Positions 27,421-36,441 of a stretch of 64,000 nt of DNA are shown here, piece by piece (position 1 is the first letter of the stretch; every line of letters begins with the position of its first letter). The DNA is from an uncultured Flavobacteriaceae bacterium. GTDB taxonomy: Bacteria; Bacteroidota; Bacteroidia; Flavobacteriales; Flavobacteriaceae. The notes beneath the pieces are model-generated. The model was not told the origin of the DNA, made no database searches, and saw nothing but the letters and a program-made list of their open reading frames with translations. A program made the translations under genes and the position numbers. The DNA lies in NCBI GenBank assembly GCA_947500575.1, contig CANMSI010000003.1, positions 558,001 through 622,000 on the forward strand, given 5' to 3'.

Positions 27421-28239
27421 CTATAGCTTTTTAAAAGTACGTCTCGACATGTACACAGTTTGATACGCAAGACCAAATTTTGGTCGTTCCTTATGCCTAG
27501 TGTAAGGTATTGCATTAATCACATAATGCTTTTCGCGAGCGCAATTAGTATCATCACAAACAAATTCATAATATATATAATTATCCGAAACCCAGCTAAG
27601 TTGGCTTTGATCATTTAGAAATGCATAGTGCGGGTTTTCAGAAATTAGTTTTCCATTTTCATTAAAGTGATATACGTACCCTAAAATAAATCTTTCACCC
27701 TTTATTTGAACCAAATAGTTCCATCCAAAACCATCTCCTGTAAAGCAAGTTTGAAAGCCGATTACTTCATACGAATCATCGATTTTAAGATAACGCTTTC
27801 TAAATGGAAGCCAAAGATGCTGTACACTCATCGATTTCCATATACCGAACCATTCGCCCGAAAAGGAATTCAATACCGCTAAACCTTTGCTGCTTTTTGA
27901 ACTGATTTTAGATGGTTTTTTTAATGGATGCTTTGTGCCAGATTGATTCATGAGTTTCTTTTTAATCATGCGATTTAAGTACGATTGTTCGATAGGGTAT
28001 GACGTTTGATGAAAATTAAAAGATTCAGTCACTCCCTTCCGAAAAAAGCTTTCAAATTTTTCCTGCGTGATACCATATCTCTTTATCCTTTCAGAGTACT
28101 CAAAAATTTCTTGATAATCCTTTGTCAATTGCTCGCTAAGATCGGTATTGTTCGACTTGCTATTTATTGCATCAAATGGAACATTCAAAAAACAAGTCAT
28201 TAATGCTATTACTACCTTGATATATATTTTAGTAATCAT
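27421..28239 (-). CDS. Unrecognised exported protein
   Basis: This 272-aa protein has an N-terminal hydrophobic segment (about 5-20, IKVVIALMTCFLNVPFDA) consistent with a signal peptide. A helical linker and a C-terminal domain (about 125-272) rich in Trp/Tyr strands follow: SGEWFGIWKS, GDGFGWNYLVQIKGERFILGYVYHF, and a Cys pair VCDDTNC. The C-terminal half resembles a lipocalin-like or NTF2-like beta fold only in general character. It is last of three minus-strand genes with short spacers (8 and 6 nt), probably one transcript. Confidence 0.7.
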   Translation of the reverse strand: MITKIYIKVVIALMTCFLNVPFDAINSKSNNTDLSEQLTKDYQEIFEYSERIKRYGITQEKFESFFRKGVTESFNFHQTSYPIEQSYLNRMIKKKLMNQSGTKHPLKKPSKISSKSSKGLAVLNSFSGEWFGIWKSMSVQHLWLPFRKRYLKIDDSYEVIGFQTCFTGDGFGWNYLVQIKGERFILGYVYHFNENGKLISENPHYAFLNDQSQLSWVSDNYIYYEFVCDDTNCAREKHYVINAIPYTRHKERPKFGLAYQTVYMSRRTFKKL

Positions 28240-28247
28240 AACTGATT

Positions 28248-28643
28248 TTATGAAGTTATAATTCCTTTATTCCTAGGCAGTTTCCAGGCTACTCGCAGGA
28301 TTATTAAAAGAAAAATATTTCCTGTACACGCAAACAATATATCATCCAGATCTGCAGATGGCAAGGTGCTGAGTAGACCCAAGGAAGTGACCACTGCAGC
28401 AACTGTATTGAACCATTTATTGGTCTTTTCTTTTAAAATTCTTGATAAGAGCACCATTAGGATAGGTATTTGCGCTATTACTGCATATACCAGCATGGTG
28501 GTTTCTGGAATATTGATAACCATCATTTGCTCTATGTAACCTTCACGTACAAATTCGTGTAGGTCCCTAACTATCATATTAAATAATATGACAATCCACA
28601 AGGTGGATAGAAGTACTCTTGGGTCTGTATGCTGTGTTTTCAT
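28248..28643 (-). CDS. DUF6326-like four-helix membrane protein
   Basis: The 131 residues have four hydrophobic helices (about 11-28, 45-65, 78-95 and 100-118) and short charged loops (RDLHEFVREG, KEKTNKW). The pattern recalls the DUF6326 family of small integral membrane proteins. No enzymatic motif. It lies between two exported-protein genes on the same strand. Confidence 0.65.
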   Translation of the reverse strand: MKTQHTDPRVLLSTLWIVILFNMIVRDLHEFVREGYIEQMMVINIPETTMLVYAVIAQIPILMVLLSRILKEKTNKWFNTVAAVVTSLGLLSTLPSADLDDILFACTGNIFLLIILRVAWKLPRNKGIITS

Positions 28644-28649
28644 AGTAAA

Positions 28650-29276
28650 TTATTTTTTGGTTATTAATTTTAAGTCGTCTAGGACCGCATTGGATTGTCC
28701 CCAATAGTAGCTGTCATCACTACCAGAGTTAAGTTGAATAACAATCGTTAGATAATTGCCCTTTTTAATTTCACCTACATCTAGATGAAACCATTCAAAT
28801 TGCGATGCTGGAAGGGTCAAGTCTAAAACACTAGCATTTTTTGGTAGTTCATCAGGAATATATGTTAGTTGCCTTGATGTGGAAAAAGCAACTATTTTTA
28901 GAGTGTCAATCGTTTCTTCGATATCTGAACCTGAAAATTTATAACGTCCTAGTAGTCTTAGGTTTTTATGATTTTCAGCATTCAAAAAGCTACTGAATAA
29001 TGCATTTGTTTCAGTAATATGAGATCCAGAAGAACTTCTATGAAGTGCTACTGCATTTCCATTAGCATCTGGCAAATCATATTTATAAGCAAAGCCATGT
29101 CCATCCACTGATCTCCAAGTTTTATTCTTTCGATGCTCTTTCCAACCTACGGGTACATCATAAACCTGCTTGTGACTACTAATGGTTTCAAATTGATTAA
29201 AACCACCATTTGGAACATTAATTTGCGCCATCATTTCTAATAATACACTGATAATTAGTATTGCTGTTTTTATCAT
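28650..29276 (-). CDS. Exported protein with a carbohydrate-binding-like beta fold
   Basis: This 208-aa protein has a signal peptide MIKTAILIISVLLEMMAQ and then a beta-sandwich pattern. Characteristic points are NGGFNQFE (start of many family-9-like CBM folds), GRYKFSGSD in the middle, FEWFHLDVG, and a C-terminal SNAVLDDLKLITKK typical of galactose-binding-like domains. No catalytic domain is present. Function and ligand unknown. It is the first gene of the three-gene minus-strand set. Confidence 0.6.
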   Translation of the reverse strand: MIKTAILIISVLLEMMAQINVPNGGFNQFETISSHKQVYDVPVGWKEHRKNKTWRSVDGHGFAYKYDLPDANGNAVALHRSSSGSHITETNALFSSFLNAENHKNLRLLGRYKFSGSDIEETIDTLKIVAFSTSRQLTYIPDELPKNASVLDLTLPASQFEWFHLDVGEIKKGNYLTIVIQLNSGSDDSYYWGQSNAVLDDLKLITKK

Positions 29277-29633
29277 TACAAAAAATTAGTTAAACATTTG
29301 ATTATGAGACAAATATTAGCATGTCTAAAGGGTTAAAAAATTTTAATATGCAAGCTGGGTATAGCTATCTGTGAAATGTTATTTTTAATCTGCAAAAGAT
29401 TTTGCTTTTGAGCGCTATTTATAAAAAAACTAGTAGGAAAATCTGAAGTGATTATTATAAATCTCTCGGTTGTAGCATCAATAATATCTTTTTGATGCCT
29501 TTTATTTTGGAGTGAATAACTATAGGTATAATTACTCAATAAAAAAGCGATTCGTTTTAAATTAAAAACCAATCGCCATATAGGTATCAGGACCCATTTT
29601 TCGCAGACTTAATTTTGTACTTATGCTATTAAT
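29277..29633. other. Intergenic stretch of 357 bp without a convincing gene
   Basis: A 79-codon minus-strand frame (29333-29572) exists but has no recognisable start region, motif or fold and I do not accept it. No hairpin terminator or promoter of quality was seen. Confidence 0.5.
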
Positions 29634-30332
29634 TTACCATTTACTATTACTTATCTGCTGAAAAAAAGATGCTTTATACGTTTCAGAAATAGGAATAAGT
29701 TCATTAGCAATTCGTATCCTATTTCGTTCTATAGATTCTATTTTACTCAGCGAAACCATATACGATTTGTGCACTCTACAAATTAAATTTTGTGAGATAA
29801 TTTGTTCGAACTCCTTAAAATTTTGGAGCGTCATAATTCTTTTATTAATGGTATGAATCCTGCGATAGTCTCGCATTCCTTCAATGTATAAAATATCCTG
29901 AAGGTTAATTTTTTCAAGACGATTTTCTGTTTTTACAAAAATAAATTCGGGTGGTTTCTTTTCGGTTTTTTGTTTTAAATTATCTTGTACTTTGTTAACA
30001 GCTTGTACAAAACGATTGAAGGTAAACGGCTTTAATAAATAGTCTGTAACGTTAAGTTCAAAGCTTTTTAAGGCATACTCTTGATAGGCCGTAGTAATAA
30101 TTACCTGACTTTCTATTTTTGAACTTTCCAATAATTCAATACCTGTTAACTCATCCATATTAATATCGAGAAAAAGGACATCCACCTTATTGGCTTTTAA
30201 AAAGGCAAGACCGTCTAGTGCATTATCGAATGTGGCAGATAACTCAAGAAAAGGTATTTTTTGAGTAAATTCTTTAGTCCGATCAAGTGCTAAAGGTTCG
30301 TCTTCGATGATGATGCATTTATACTGTTCCAT
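29634..30332 (-). CDS. LytTR-type response regulator
   Basis: The 232 residues carry a receiver domain (1-120) with acidic pocket EDEP, phospho-acceptor Asp in VLFLDINMDELTGIELL, Thr in ITTAYQEYALKSF and Lys in LLKPFTFNRF. A LytTR DNA-binding domain (about 130-232) follows, with FVKTENRLEKINLQDILYIEG and CRVHKSYMVSL. It is paired with the sensor kinase 23 nt upstream on the same strand. Targets are unknown; the 21-bp-spaced repeats at 15263-15297 are one possible site type. Confidence 0.93.
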   Translation of the reverse strand: MEQYKCIIIEDEPLALDRTKEFTQKIPFLELSATFDNALDGLAFLKANKVDVLFLDINMDELTGIELLESSKIESQVIITTAYQEYALKSFELNVTDYLLKPFTFNRFVQAVNKVQDNLKQKTEKKPPEFIFVKTENRLEKINLQDILYIEGMRDYRRIHTINKRIMTLQNFKEFEQIISQNLICRVHKSYMVSLSKIESIERNRIRIANELIPISETYKASFFQQISNSKW

Positions 30333-30355
30333 TACTGATTACTTTCTTTATTAAT

Positions 30356-31384
30356 CTACTTAGTAATTATTAGGTTTACAATGTATTCTTCATTTCCTTT
30401 CTCTACCTCTAAAATGTGATTTTCAGGATAAAGCAGTTTTAGTCTTTTTTCAATGAGTGTATTACCTAAACCATTATTTTCCTGTTTCAATTTTCGATTA
30501 GGGTTGAACCTATTCCTGCATTCAAATTGTATATGATCCTTTTGAATTTGGATACTAATATTTATGGCATTATTCAATTTCTTATTAGTGGTGTGTTTAA
30601 AAGCATTTTCAATAAAAGGAAGAAATATCATGGGTGCAATGGTTTTACCTTTTGGCGAACCGGTAACTTCAAAATTGATATAGTTAGTATTAGCGGTTCT
30701 AATTTTTTGTAAAGCGATGTACTTTTCAATGTATTCAATCTCCTTAGATAGAAAAACTGTATCTGTTTTTGTCTCAAACAACATAAATCGCATAATGTCA
30801 GATAATTTGTTTAAATACATGGAAGCCTCTATTGCATTTTTAAGAATTAGAATATCAATATTGTTTAGTGTATTAAACAAAAAGTGTGGATCTAGTTGCG
30901 ATTTAACCAAAGCCATTTCCATCTCGTGATTTTTTTGCTTAAGCTCCTCTTTCAATTTTAATTCTTCATACCAACTAATAAACCCTTTGGTAACTAGAGC
31001 TACAACACCTGTTGCAAAACAAACGAAAGAGCTAAAGATGATGCCAGTGGTCATAGATTCCTTACGTTCCGTCAAGCTCTCGATGCCTAAAAAAATATAA
31101 ATTAGAAGAGTTCCTATCAAGGAGGCGCCTATTGCAAAAGCCAGTGTATATATGGAGGACCGTAGAAATTGTTTTTCACGAATTTTTGGAAAGACAAGAA
31201 CATAGAACAAATAATAGGAAATAATGGATGGAATCAACGTAAAATAAACAGCTCTAATAGTTGCTTCATCTACAATAGCATTATTCTCTTCTCCTTCTAA
31301 TGAAAGAGTGACTAAAACAATGGTTAAGATCAAATAACACAACCAAAATCCGATATGTAATCCAATGATTAGTGTCTTTTTCAC
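30356..31384 (-). CDS. LytS-like sensor histidine kinase
   Basis: This 342-aa protein has four TM helices (about 8-27, 47-66, 78-100 and 115-133), then a cytoplasmic coiled coil and a His_kinase domain. The phospho-His lies in SQLDPHFLFNTLNN, the N-box is MIFLPFIENAFKH and the ATP lid is NNGLGNTLIEKRL. No extracellular sensor domain is present, so the signal is probably sensed in or near the membrane. It forms a two-gene operon with the LytTR regulator. Confidence 0.92.
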   Translation of the reverse strand: MKKTLIIGLHIGFWLCYLILTIVLVTLSLEGEENNAIVDEATIRAVYFTLIPSIISYYLFYVLVFPKIREKQFLRSSIYTLAFAIGASLIGTLLIYIFLGIESLTERKESMTTGIIFSSFVCFATGVVALVTKGFISWYEELKLKEELKQKNHEMEMALVKSQLDPHFLFNTLNNIDILILKNAIEASMYLNKLSDIMRFMLFETKTDTVFLSKEIEYIEKYIALQKIRTANTNYINFEVTGSPKGKTIAPMIFLPFIENAFKHTTNKKLNNAINISIQIQKDHIQFECRNRFNPNRKLKQENNGLGNTLIEKRLKLLYPENHILEVEKGNEEYIVNLIITK

Positions 31385-31565
31385 AATTAATAGATAAAGT
31401 ATTAATATAGCAAATGTTAGCTATTATTAGAAGTTTAAAAAATAGGTTCTGCCAACTAGTGATATTTATCTGCAAAGTAAGCTCTGATAAGGTTATATAG
31501 GTCCCAGTAAAAAATTCAAGTACTACTGTTAAGCTAATTATCCACTATCTAAGAAGGTTTTATCA

Positions 31566-31594
31566 AAGAGGTTTTCTTTGTAGCGGGAACTGGA
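31566..31594. repeat. Extra copy of the tRNA 3' end (possible att site)
   Basis: The 29 bp from AAGAGGTTTTCTTTG through TAGCGGGAACTGGA are identical to 31747-31775, which covers the tRNA T-stem 3' strand, acceptor strand, discriminator base and 16 nt downstream. The sequences diverge sharply beyond the match on the tRNA side. Duplication of a tRNA 3' end is the usual footprint of site-specific integration. Confidence 0.7.
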
Positions 31595-31603
31595 TTCATT
31601 GCT

Positions 31604-31730
31604 TCATTGCATTTCGCAATGGGCCAGAATGGGAACAGCCCAAAGAAAATCCGAAGCGCAAAAGCACTTCGCCGTAATTTTTATGCGTTTCCAAAACAGA
31701 AATGAATTTCGTTTCTCCAACGCATAAAAA
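31604..31730. repeat. Palindrome-rich segment between the two tRNA-end copies
   Basis: Contains CATTGC-ATTTC-GCAATG, a CGAAG..CTTCG stem with one mismatch, and long arms TTTTTATGCGTT (31678-31689) / AACGCATAAAAA (31719-31730). No coding potential. It could be a small non-autonomous element or a processed stub of a larger integrated one. Confidence 0.55.
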
Positions 31731-31755
31731 AACCTCTTAATTTCTTAAGAGGTTT
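31725..31755 (-). terminator. Terminator of the initiator tRNA
   Basis: On the minus strand AACCTCTTAA-GAAA-TTAAGAGGTT (stem 31732-31755) is a perfect 10-bp hairpin followed by a run of T residues (plus-strand A run 31725-31731), 6 nt after the tRNA 3' end. Confidence 0.9.
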
Positions 31756-31761
31756 TCTTTG

Positions 31762-31834
<73 letters not shown>

Positions 31835-31844
31835 ATGTGGACGG

Positions 31845-31877
31845 CAAAGATACGATTGTTTCTTCGTTTTTTCCAAA
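31845..31877 (-). promoter_or_regulatory. Bacteroidota-type promoter of the initiator tRNA
   Basis: On the minus strand TTTG (31877-31874), a 21-nt spacer and TATCTTTG (31852-31845) match the -33/-7 consensus TTTG and TAnnTTTG of the Bacteroidota housekeeping sigma factor. The -7 box ends 10 nt before the tRNA 5' end. Confidence 0.8.
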
Positions 31878-31945
31878 TCTATCAGGCTTTATTTTCCTTT
31901 TCGTGCTGTTATGGAAATTCCATACCTTCGGTTTTTAGTTTTTCT

Positions 31946-33328
31946 ATGGAGACAATCAATAATTTTCTAAAGAGCGCCGATGGGATGGCAAGTTGGCCCA
32001 TGTTCATTTTACTCATAGGCGGAGGTGTTTTTTTAATCTGTTATTCAAAATTAATACCCTATCGTTTTTTCGGTCATGCACTCGCTATTGTTGGCGGTAA
32101 ATACGACAATAAAACTGCGAAAGGAGATGTAAGTTCGTTTCAGGCATTATCTGCTGCAGTTGCTGCTACTGTAGGTTTAGGAAATATTTCAGGGGTGGCA
32201 TTAGCCATACGAGATGGGGGTCCAGGCGTGGTCTTTTGGATTTGGATGACGGCATTAATAGGCATGTGTATTAAATATTATACCTGTAGTCTTTCCATCA
32301 TGTTTAGAGGAGAAGACTCCGAAGGAAAATTACAAGGAGGCCCTATGTTTTATATCGTCAAAGGCTTGGGTAAAAAATACAAACCCCTCGCTATTTTCTT
32401 TTGTATAGCCGGGTTATTTGGTTTTTTAGGTGTATTTACCGCCAACCAGTTTACAGAAACTTTTATGCGCGTTGTACAACCCGAAGAGACCATCATGGCA
32501 ATGGGAGGTTTGGCAGCAGATCCGCTTTTTAATTGGAAACTTATTATAGGCATTGTATTGGCCATCATTACTTCTTTTGTGATCTTTGGTGGCGTAAAGA
32601 AAATAGCAAAAGTAGCATCGACCATGGTACCTTTTATGGCCTTTGTATATTTAATTGCAGTGATTATTGTGATTGTTTTAAATAGTGCTGCGGTGCTGCC
32701 GGCTTTTAAACTAATTATTAAGGAGGCCTTTAATCTAAATACCATGGTTACGGGTGGTTTTTGGGGCTTAGTAATTATAGGGGTGAAGCGGGCTATGTTT
32801 TCCAATGAAGCAGGTTTGGGTAGTGCTCCTATGTATCATGGGCAATCTAAAAATGAGGAGCCCATAAGAGAAGGTTTGGTTGCCATGTTGGGTCCCTTTA
32901 TAGATACCATCTTAATTTGCACGTTTACAGCAATTGTAATTATTGTAAGTGGTTCTTATTTAGGCGATGCAGACGGTATCGTAATGACATTAAATGCTTT
33001 TGAGACTACCTTGGGTACCTATGGAGATGATTTATTAATGATTATTGTAACGGCTTTTGCGCTCTCAACATTGTTTACCTATTCCTATTACGGCGTAAAG
33101 TGTTTATCATTTTTAACCAATGCAAAAATTGGACGGTATTATAACATCTATTTTGTAGTGATGGTCGTATTTGCTGCAATAGCATCTCTGGACTTGGTAA
33201 AAACATTGATCGATTTATCCTATGCGTTAATGGTAATTCCAAACATGATTGCCGTATTATTGCTGGCACCAAAAGTAAATAAAGCTGCAAAAACCTATTT
33301 TAAAAATTTAAAGAATGCAAAAGCATAA
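31946..33328 (+). CDS. Sodium:alanine/glycine symporter (AgcS family)
   Basis: I set the start at the ATG at 31946; the frame runs open further upstream but there overlaps the tRNA on the other strand. The 460-aa protein has about ten TM helices and the family hallmarks AVAATVGLGNISGVALAI, GGPGVVFWIWMTALIGM and the KRAMFSNEAGLGSAPMYHG segment. It imports small neutral amino acids with sodium. Its stop overlaps the era start by 14 nt. Confidence 0.93.
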   Translation: METINNFLKSADGMASWPMFILLIGGGVFLICYSKLIPYRFFGHALAIVGGKYDNKTAKGDVSSFQALSAAVAATVGLGNISGVALAIRDGGPGVVFWIWMTALIGMCIKYYTCSLSIMFRGEDSEGKLQGGPMFYIVKGLGKKYKPLAIFFCIAGLFGFLGVFTANQFTETFMRVVQPEETIMAMGGLAADPLFNWKLIIGIVLAIITSFVIFGGVKKIAKVASTMVPFMAFVYLIAVIIVIVLNSAAVLPAFKLIIKEAFNLNTMVTGGFWGLVIIGVKRAMFSNEAGLGSAPMYHGQSKNEEPIREGLVAMLGPFIDTILICTFTAIVIIVSGSYLGDADGIVMTLNAFETTLGTYGDDLLMIIVTAFALSTLFTYSYYGVKCLSFLTNAKIGRYYNIYFVVMVVFAAIASLDLVKTLIDLSYALMVIPNMIAVLLLAPKVNKAAKTYFKNLKNAKA

Positions 33329-34202
33329 AGCGGGCTTCGTAAATATTATTGGAAACCCCAATGTGGGGAAATCTACCTTAATGAATGCCTTTATAGGGGA
33401 GAAGCTTTCTATTATTACTTCCAAGGCGCAAACTACACGGCACCGAATTTTAGGAATTGTAAATGGTGATGATTTCCAGGTAGTATTGTCAGATACCCCT
33501 GGAATTATTAAACCCGCCTATGAGTTGCAGGCATCGATGATGGATTTTGTTAAATCGGCTTTTGAGGATGCAGATGTGCTTCTGTATATGGTAGAAATAG
33601 GAGAGAAGGCCTTGAAAGATGAAAACTTCTTCCAAAAAATTAAAAACAGTAAAATCCCTGTTTTATTATTGCTTAATAAAATAGATACTTCAGAACAGGA
33701 GATTCTGGAGAGCCAAGTGCAGTATTGGCAAGAGCAATTGCCTACTGCAGAAATTCATATGATCTCTGCCTTACAAAATTTTAATGTAAAAGGTGTTTTT
33801 GATCGCATTATAGAGTTATTACCAGAGGCTGCTCCCTACTATCCTAAAGATCAGCTTACGGATAAGCCAGAACGCTTTTTTGTAAACGAAACCATTCGAG
33901 AGAAAATATTAAAACATTATAAAAAAGAGATTCCCTACTCCGTGGAAATAGAGACCGAGGAGTTTTTTGAGGATGACGATATTATTCGCATGCGTGCTGT
34001 GATTATGGTAGAAAGAGATTCGCAAAAAGGCATCATTATAGGGCATAAGGGAAGTGCTCTAAAACGAGTGGGAGTAGAAGCGCGGAAAGACCTTGAAAAG
34101 TTTTTTGACAAACAAGTACACTTAGAACTCTATGTAAAAGTGAATAAGAATTGGCGTAATAATGCCAATCAACTAAAACGATTTGGATATCAAAAAAAAT
34201 AA
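33315..34202 (+). CDS. era: GTPase Era
   Basis: The 295-aa protein has an N-terminal GTPase domain with G1 GNPNVGKST, G2 region TTRHRILG, G3 DTPG, G4 NKID and the late SALQ motif. A C-terminal KH domain follows (about 215-280, GIIIGHKGSALKRVGVEARKDLEKFF). Era binds 16S rRNA and aids 30S assembly. Length and domain order are standard. It overlaps the symporter gene by 14 nt. Confidence 0.97.
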   Translation: MQKHKAGFVNIIGNPNVGKSTLMNAFIGEKLSIITSKAQTTRHRILGIVNGDDFQVVLSDTPGIIKPAYELQASMMDFVKSAFEDADVLLYMVEIGEKALKDENFFQKIKNSKIPVLLLLNKIDTSEQEILESQVQYWQEQLPTAEIHMISALQNFNVKGVFDRIIELLPEAAPYYPKDQLTDKPERFFVNETIREKILKHYKKEIPYSVEIETEEFFEDDDIIRMRAVIMVERDSQKGIIIGHKGSALKRVGVEARKDLEKFFDKQVHLELYVKVNKNWRNNANQLKRFGYQKK

Positions 34203-34344
34203 AGTCGGTCTTTAACCGGCTATGTAGCTTCCATTGCTTTTTTTCATTATTCCCACAAAACAGTAAGTTTTTATTTATAAATAGAAGGCTTTCATCGAAA
34301 AAAATACTTTTTTTCCCGATGGCTTCATATCTTTTTATATCTTT

Positions 34345-34360
34345 ACTTTATCGATAAAGT
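34345..34360. promoter_or_regulatory. Perfect 16-bp palindrome upstream of the acetyltransferase gene
   Basis: ACTTTATC-GATAAAGT is fully self-complementary and ends 19 nt before the chosen ATG at 34380, a position suited to an operator or a 5'-end RNA stem. Confidence 0.5.
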
Positions 34361-34379
34361 GCACGAAAACCCCGATGAA

Positions 34380-34994
34380 ATGAAAAATATTGTCATTATT
34401 GGCGCCTCAGATTATGGCAGTGCTATCCTTCAATGTATTCAGAATGAGGGGAAGTATCATGTGGTAGGCTTTATAGATTCTTACAAAAGAAAAAGTAGAA
34501 AATGGGATGGTTTTGATATTCTAGGAACCATTCATGATCTACCTTACCTTACAGATAAGCACCAACTTTTTGGCGGTATTATTGCTATTGATGCCAACAA
34601 AGAGCGTAAAAAAGTCGCTGAAAAAGTGGTCAAAGTAGTTTCTAATTTCAAATTTGTAGTAACAATAGATCCAAGCGTGGCGCTTGGAGACGATTTGTAC
34701 ATTGGAAAAGGGACCGTTATTTTGAAGGGTGCCAGAATAGAATCGCATTCATGGGTGGGCGATTTTTGTGTGGTGAATACAGATGCTACTTTAGGTGCTA
34801 ATGGGATAATGGACGATTTCTCCAGTTTGGCGATGGGCGTATCTACTGGTGGGGATTTTGGCTTGGCGAAATTTACCAATATTGACCAAAGCATAAAGGA
34901 TACCGATAAGTCTTCGGTCTTTGCTTCTTTTGATATTACAGATCTTGGCTACCATGCTATGGGTTTTAGTAAACACTTGAAAACGAACCTATAG
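34380..34994 (+). CDS. NeuD/PglD-like acyltransferase with left-handed beta-helix
   Basis: The start at ATG 34380 gives MKNIVIIGASDYGSAILQCIQ, an N-terminal nucleotide-sugar-binding Rossmann-like domain typical of sugar O-acyltransferases; the GTG at 34359 is less likely. The C-terminal half holds imperfect hexapeptide repeats (DLYIGKGTVILKGARIESHSWVGDFCVVNTDATLGANGIMDDFSSLAMG). It has 204 aa, family length. Acceptor sugar unknown. It stands alone between era and der. Confidence 0.75.
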   Translation: MKNIVIIGASDYGSAILQCIQNEGKYHVVGFIDSYKRKSRKWDGFDILGTIHDLPYLTDKHQLFGGIIAIDANKERKKVAEKVVKVVSNFKFVVTIDPSVALGDDLYIGKGTVILKGARIESHSWVGDFCVVNTDATLGANGIMDDFSSLAMGVSTGGDFGLAKFTNIDQSIKDTDKSSVFASFDITDLGYHAMGFSKHLKTNL

Positions 34995-35063
34995 TTTTCA
35001 ATACTATTTCTTTCGCTTATAAGCACTTCTTAAAATTCATAGTTTTCTAGAGACTGTAATTGC

Positions 35064-35093
35064 TTGCAGTTAAAACGATTAGTACTACCTTTG
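35064..35093 (+). promoter_or_regulatory. Bacteroidota-type promoter of der
   Basis: TTG (35064-35066), a 19-nt spacer and TACCTTTG (35086-35093) match the TTG/TAnnTTTG consensus. The der ATG follows 17 nt after the -7 box. Confidence 0.7.
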
Positions 35094-35110
35094 CAGCCTA
35101 ATAAAATAAT

Positions 35111-36412
35111 ATGAGTGCTATTGTAGCCATTGTTGGAAGACCTAATGTAGGGAAGTCTACCTTTTTTAATCGCTTAATACAGCGCAGGGAGGCCATTGTA
35201 GATGCTGTTAGTGGTGTAACTAGAGATAGACATTACGGCAAGAGCGATTGGAATGGAAAGGAATTCTCTTTAATCGATACTGGCGGTTATGTTGTAGGTA
35301 GTGATGATGTTTTTGAGAAAGAGATAGATAAGCAAGTAGAATTGGCAATAGACGAAGCGGATGCTATCATTTTTATGGTAGATGTAGAGTCTGGTATTAC
35401 AGGCATGGATGAAGATGTAGCCAAGCTGTTACGACGCGTAAAAAAACCTATTTTTTTAGTCGTTAATAAAGTAGACAATGCCAAACGTTTAGAAGAAGCA
35501 GTAGAATTTTACAACCTAGGCCTGGGAGATTATTATGTGCTCTCTAGTACCAGTGGAAGTGGTTCTGGAGAATTATTAGATGCCCTTGTGGAAGTATTAC
35601 CAGCGCATGAAAAGGAAGAAACCGAACTACCAAGATTTGCAGTGGTAGGAAGACCCAATGCCGGGAAATCTTCCTTAATTAATTCCCTTATTGGCGAAGA
35701 CCGATATATTGTTACAGATATTGCCGGAACTACCAGAGATAGTATAGATACCAAATACAATAGATTTGGATTTGAATTTAATTTAGTAGATACGGCGGGC
35801 ATTCGAAGAAAAGCAAAGGTGAAAGAAGATCTGGAGTTTTATTCGGTAATGCGTTCCATAAGAGCTATAGAGCATTGCGATGTTTGCCTGTTGGTGTTAG
35901 ATGCTACTCGTGGTTTTGATGGGCAAGTAGAGAATATATTTTGGTTGGCTCAACGCAATAATAAAGGCATTGTTATTCTAGTAAATAAATGGGATCTAGT
36001 AGACAAGGATACCCATACGGTAAAGAGTTATACTCAGAAAATTAAAAAGGCCATTGAACCTTTTACAGACGTTCCTATTCTTTTTATATCTGTATTCACC
36101 AAACAGCGTATTTTTAAGGCAATAGAAACAGCGGTTGAGGTGTATAAAAATCGTTCTAAAAAGGTGGTAACAAGGCAGCTTAATGATGTTTTATTACCAA
36201 TAATTGAAAACAATCCTCCTCCTGCGTATAAGGGTAAATATGTAAAAATTAAGTTCATTACCCAGTTGCCTACGAATTACCCTCAGTTCGCATTCTTCTG
36301 TAACTTACCGCAATATGTGCGGGACCCTTACAAACGTTTTTTGGAAAATAAGCTAAGGGAAAACTTTGATTTTACGGGTGTGCCTGTTTCTATTTTTATG
36401 AGAAAGAAATAA
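35111..36412 (+). CDS. der: GTPase Der (EngA)
   Basis: The 433 residues carry two tandem GTPase domains, first with [13 protein letters not shown] and NKVD, second with [13 protein letters not shown] and NKWD, followed by the C-terminal KH-like domain (about 350-433). Der acts in 50S ribosome assembly. Order and length are standard. Confidence 0.97.
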   Translation: MSAIVAIVGRPNVGKSTFFNRLIQRREAIVDAVSGVTRDRHYGKSDWNGKEFSLIDTGGYVVGSDDVFEKEIDKQVELAIDEADAIIFMVDVESGITGMDEDVAKLLRRVKKPIFLVVNKVDNAKRLEEAVEFYNLGLGDYYVLSSTSGSGSGELLDALVEVLPAHEKEETELPRFAVVGRPNAGKSSLINSLIGEDRYIVTDIAGTTRDSIDTKYNRFGFEFNLVDTAGIRRKAKVKEDLEFYSVMRSIRAIEHCDVCLLVLDATRGFDGQVENIFWLAQRNNKGIVILVNKWDLVDKDTHTVKSYTQKIKKAIEPFTDVPILFISVFTKQRIFKAIETAVEVYKNRSKKVVTRQLNDVLLPIIENNPPPAYKGKYVKIKFITQLPTNYPQFAFFCNLPQYVRDPYKRFLENKLRENFDFTGVPVSIFMRKK

Positions 36413-36441
36413 TACTACAAACGTATTTCCGTTTAAGGCAT

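Noticed and set aside
29333-29572. 79-codon minus-strand frame between an exported-protein gene and the LytTR gene
   Set aside because: No recognisable motif, no overlap or coupling with neighbours, and an amino-acid make-up like translated AT-rich intergenic DNA.
32350-32805. 151-codon minus-strand frame inside the symporter gene
   Set aside because: Shadow of a real, motif-rich gene on the plus strand.
34203-34225. Stem AGTCGGT/ACCGGCT after era as a terminator
   Set aside because: The stem is short with a G-T pair and lacks a following T-run at the right distance.
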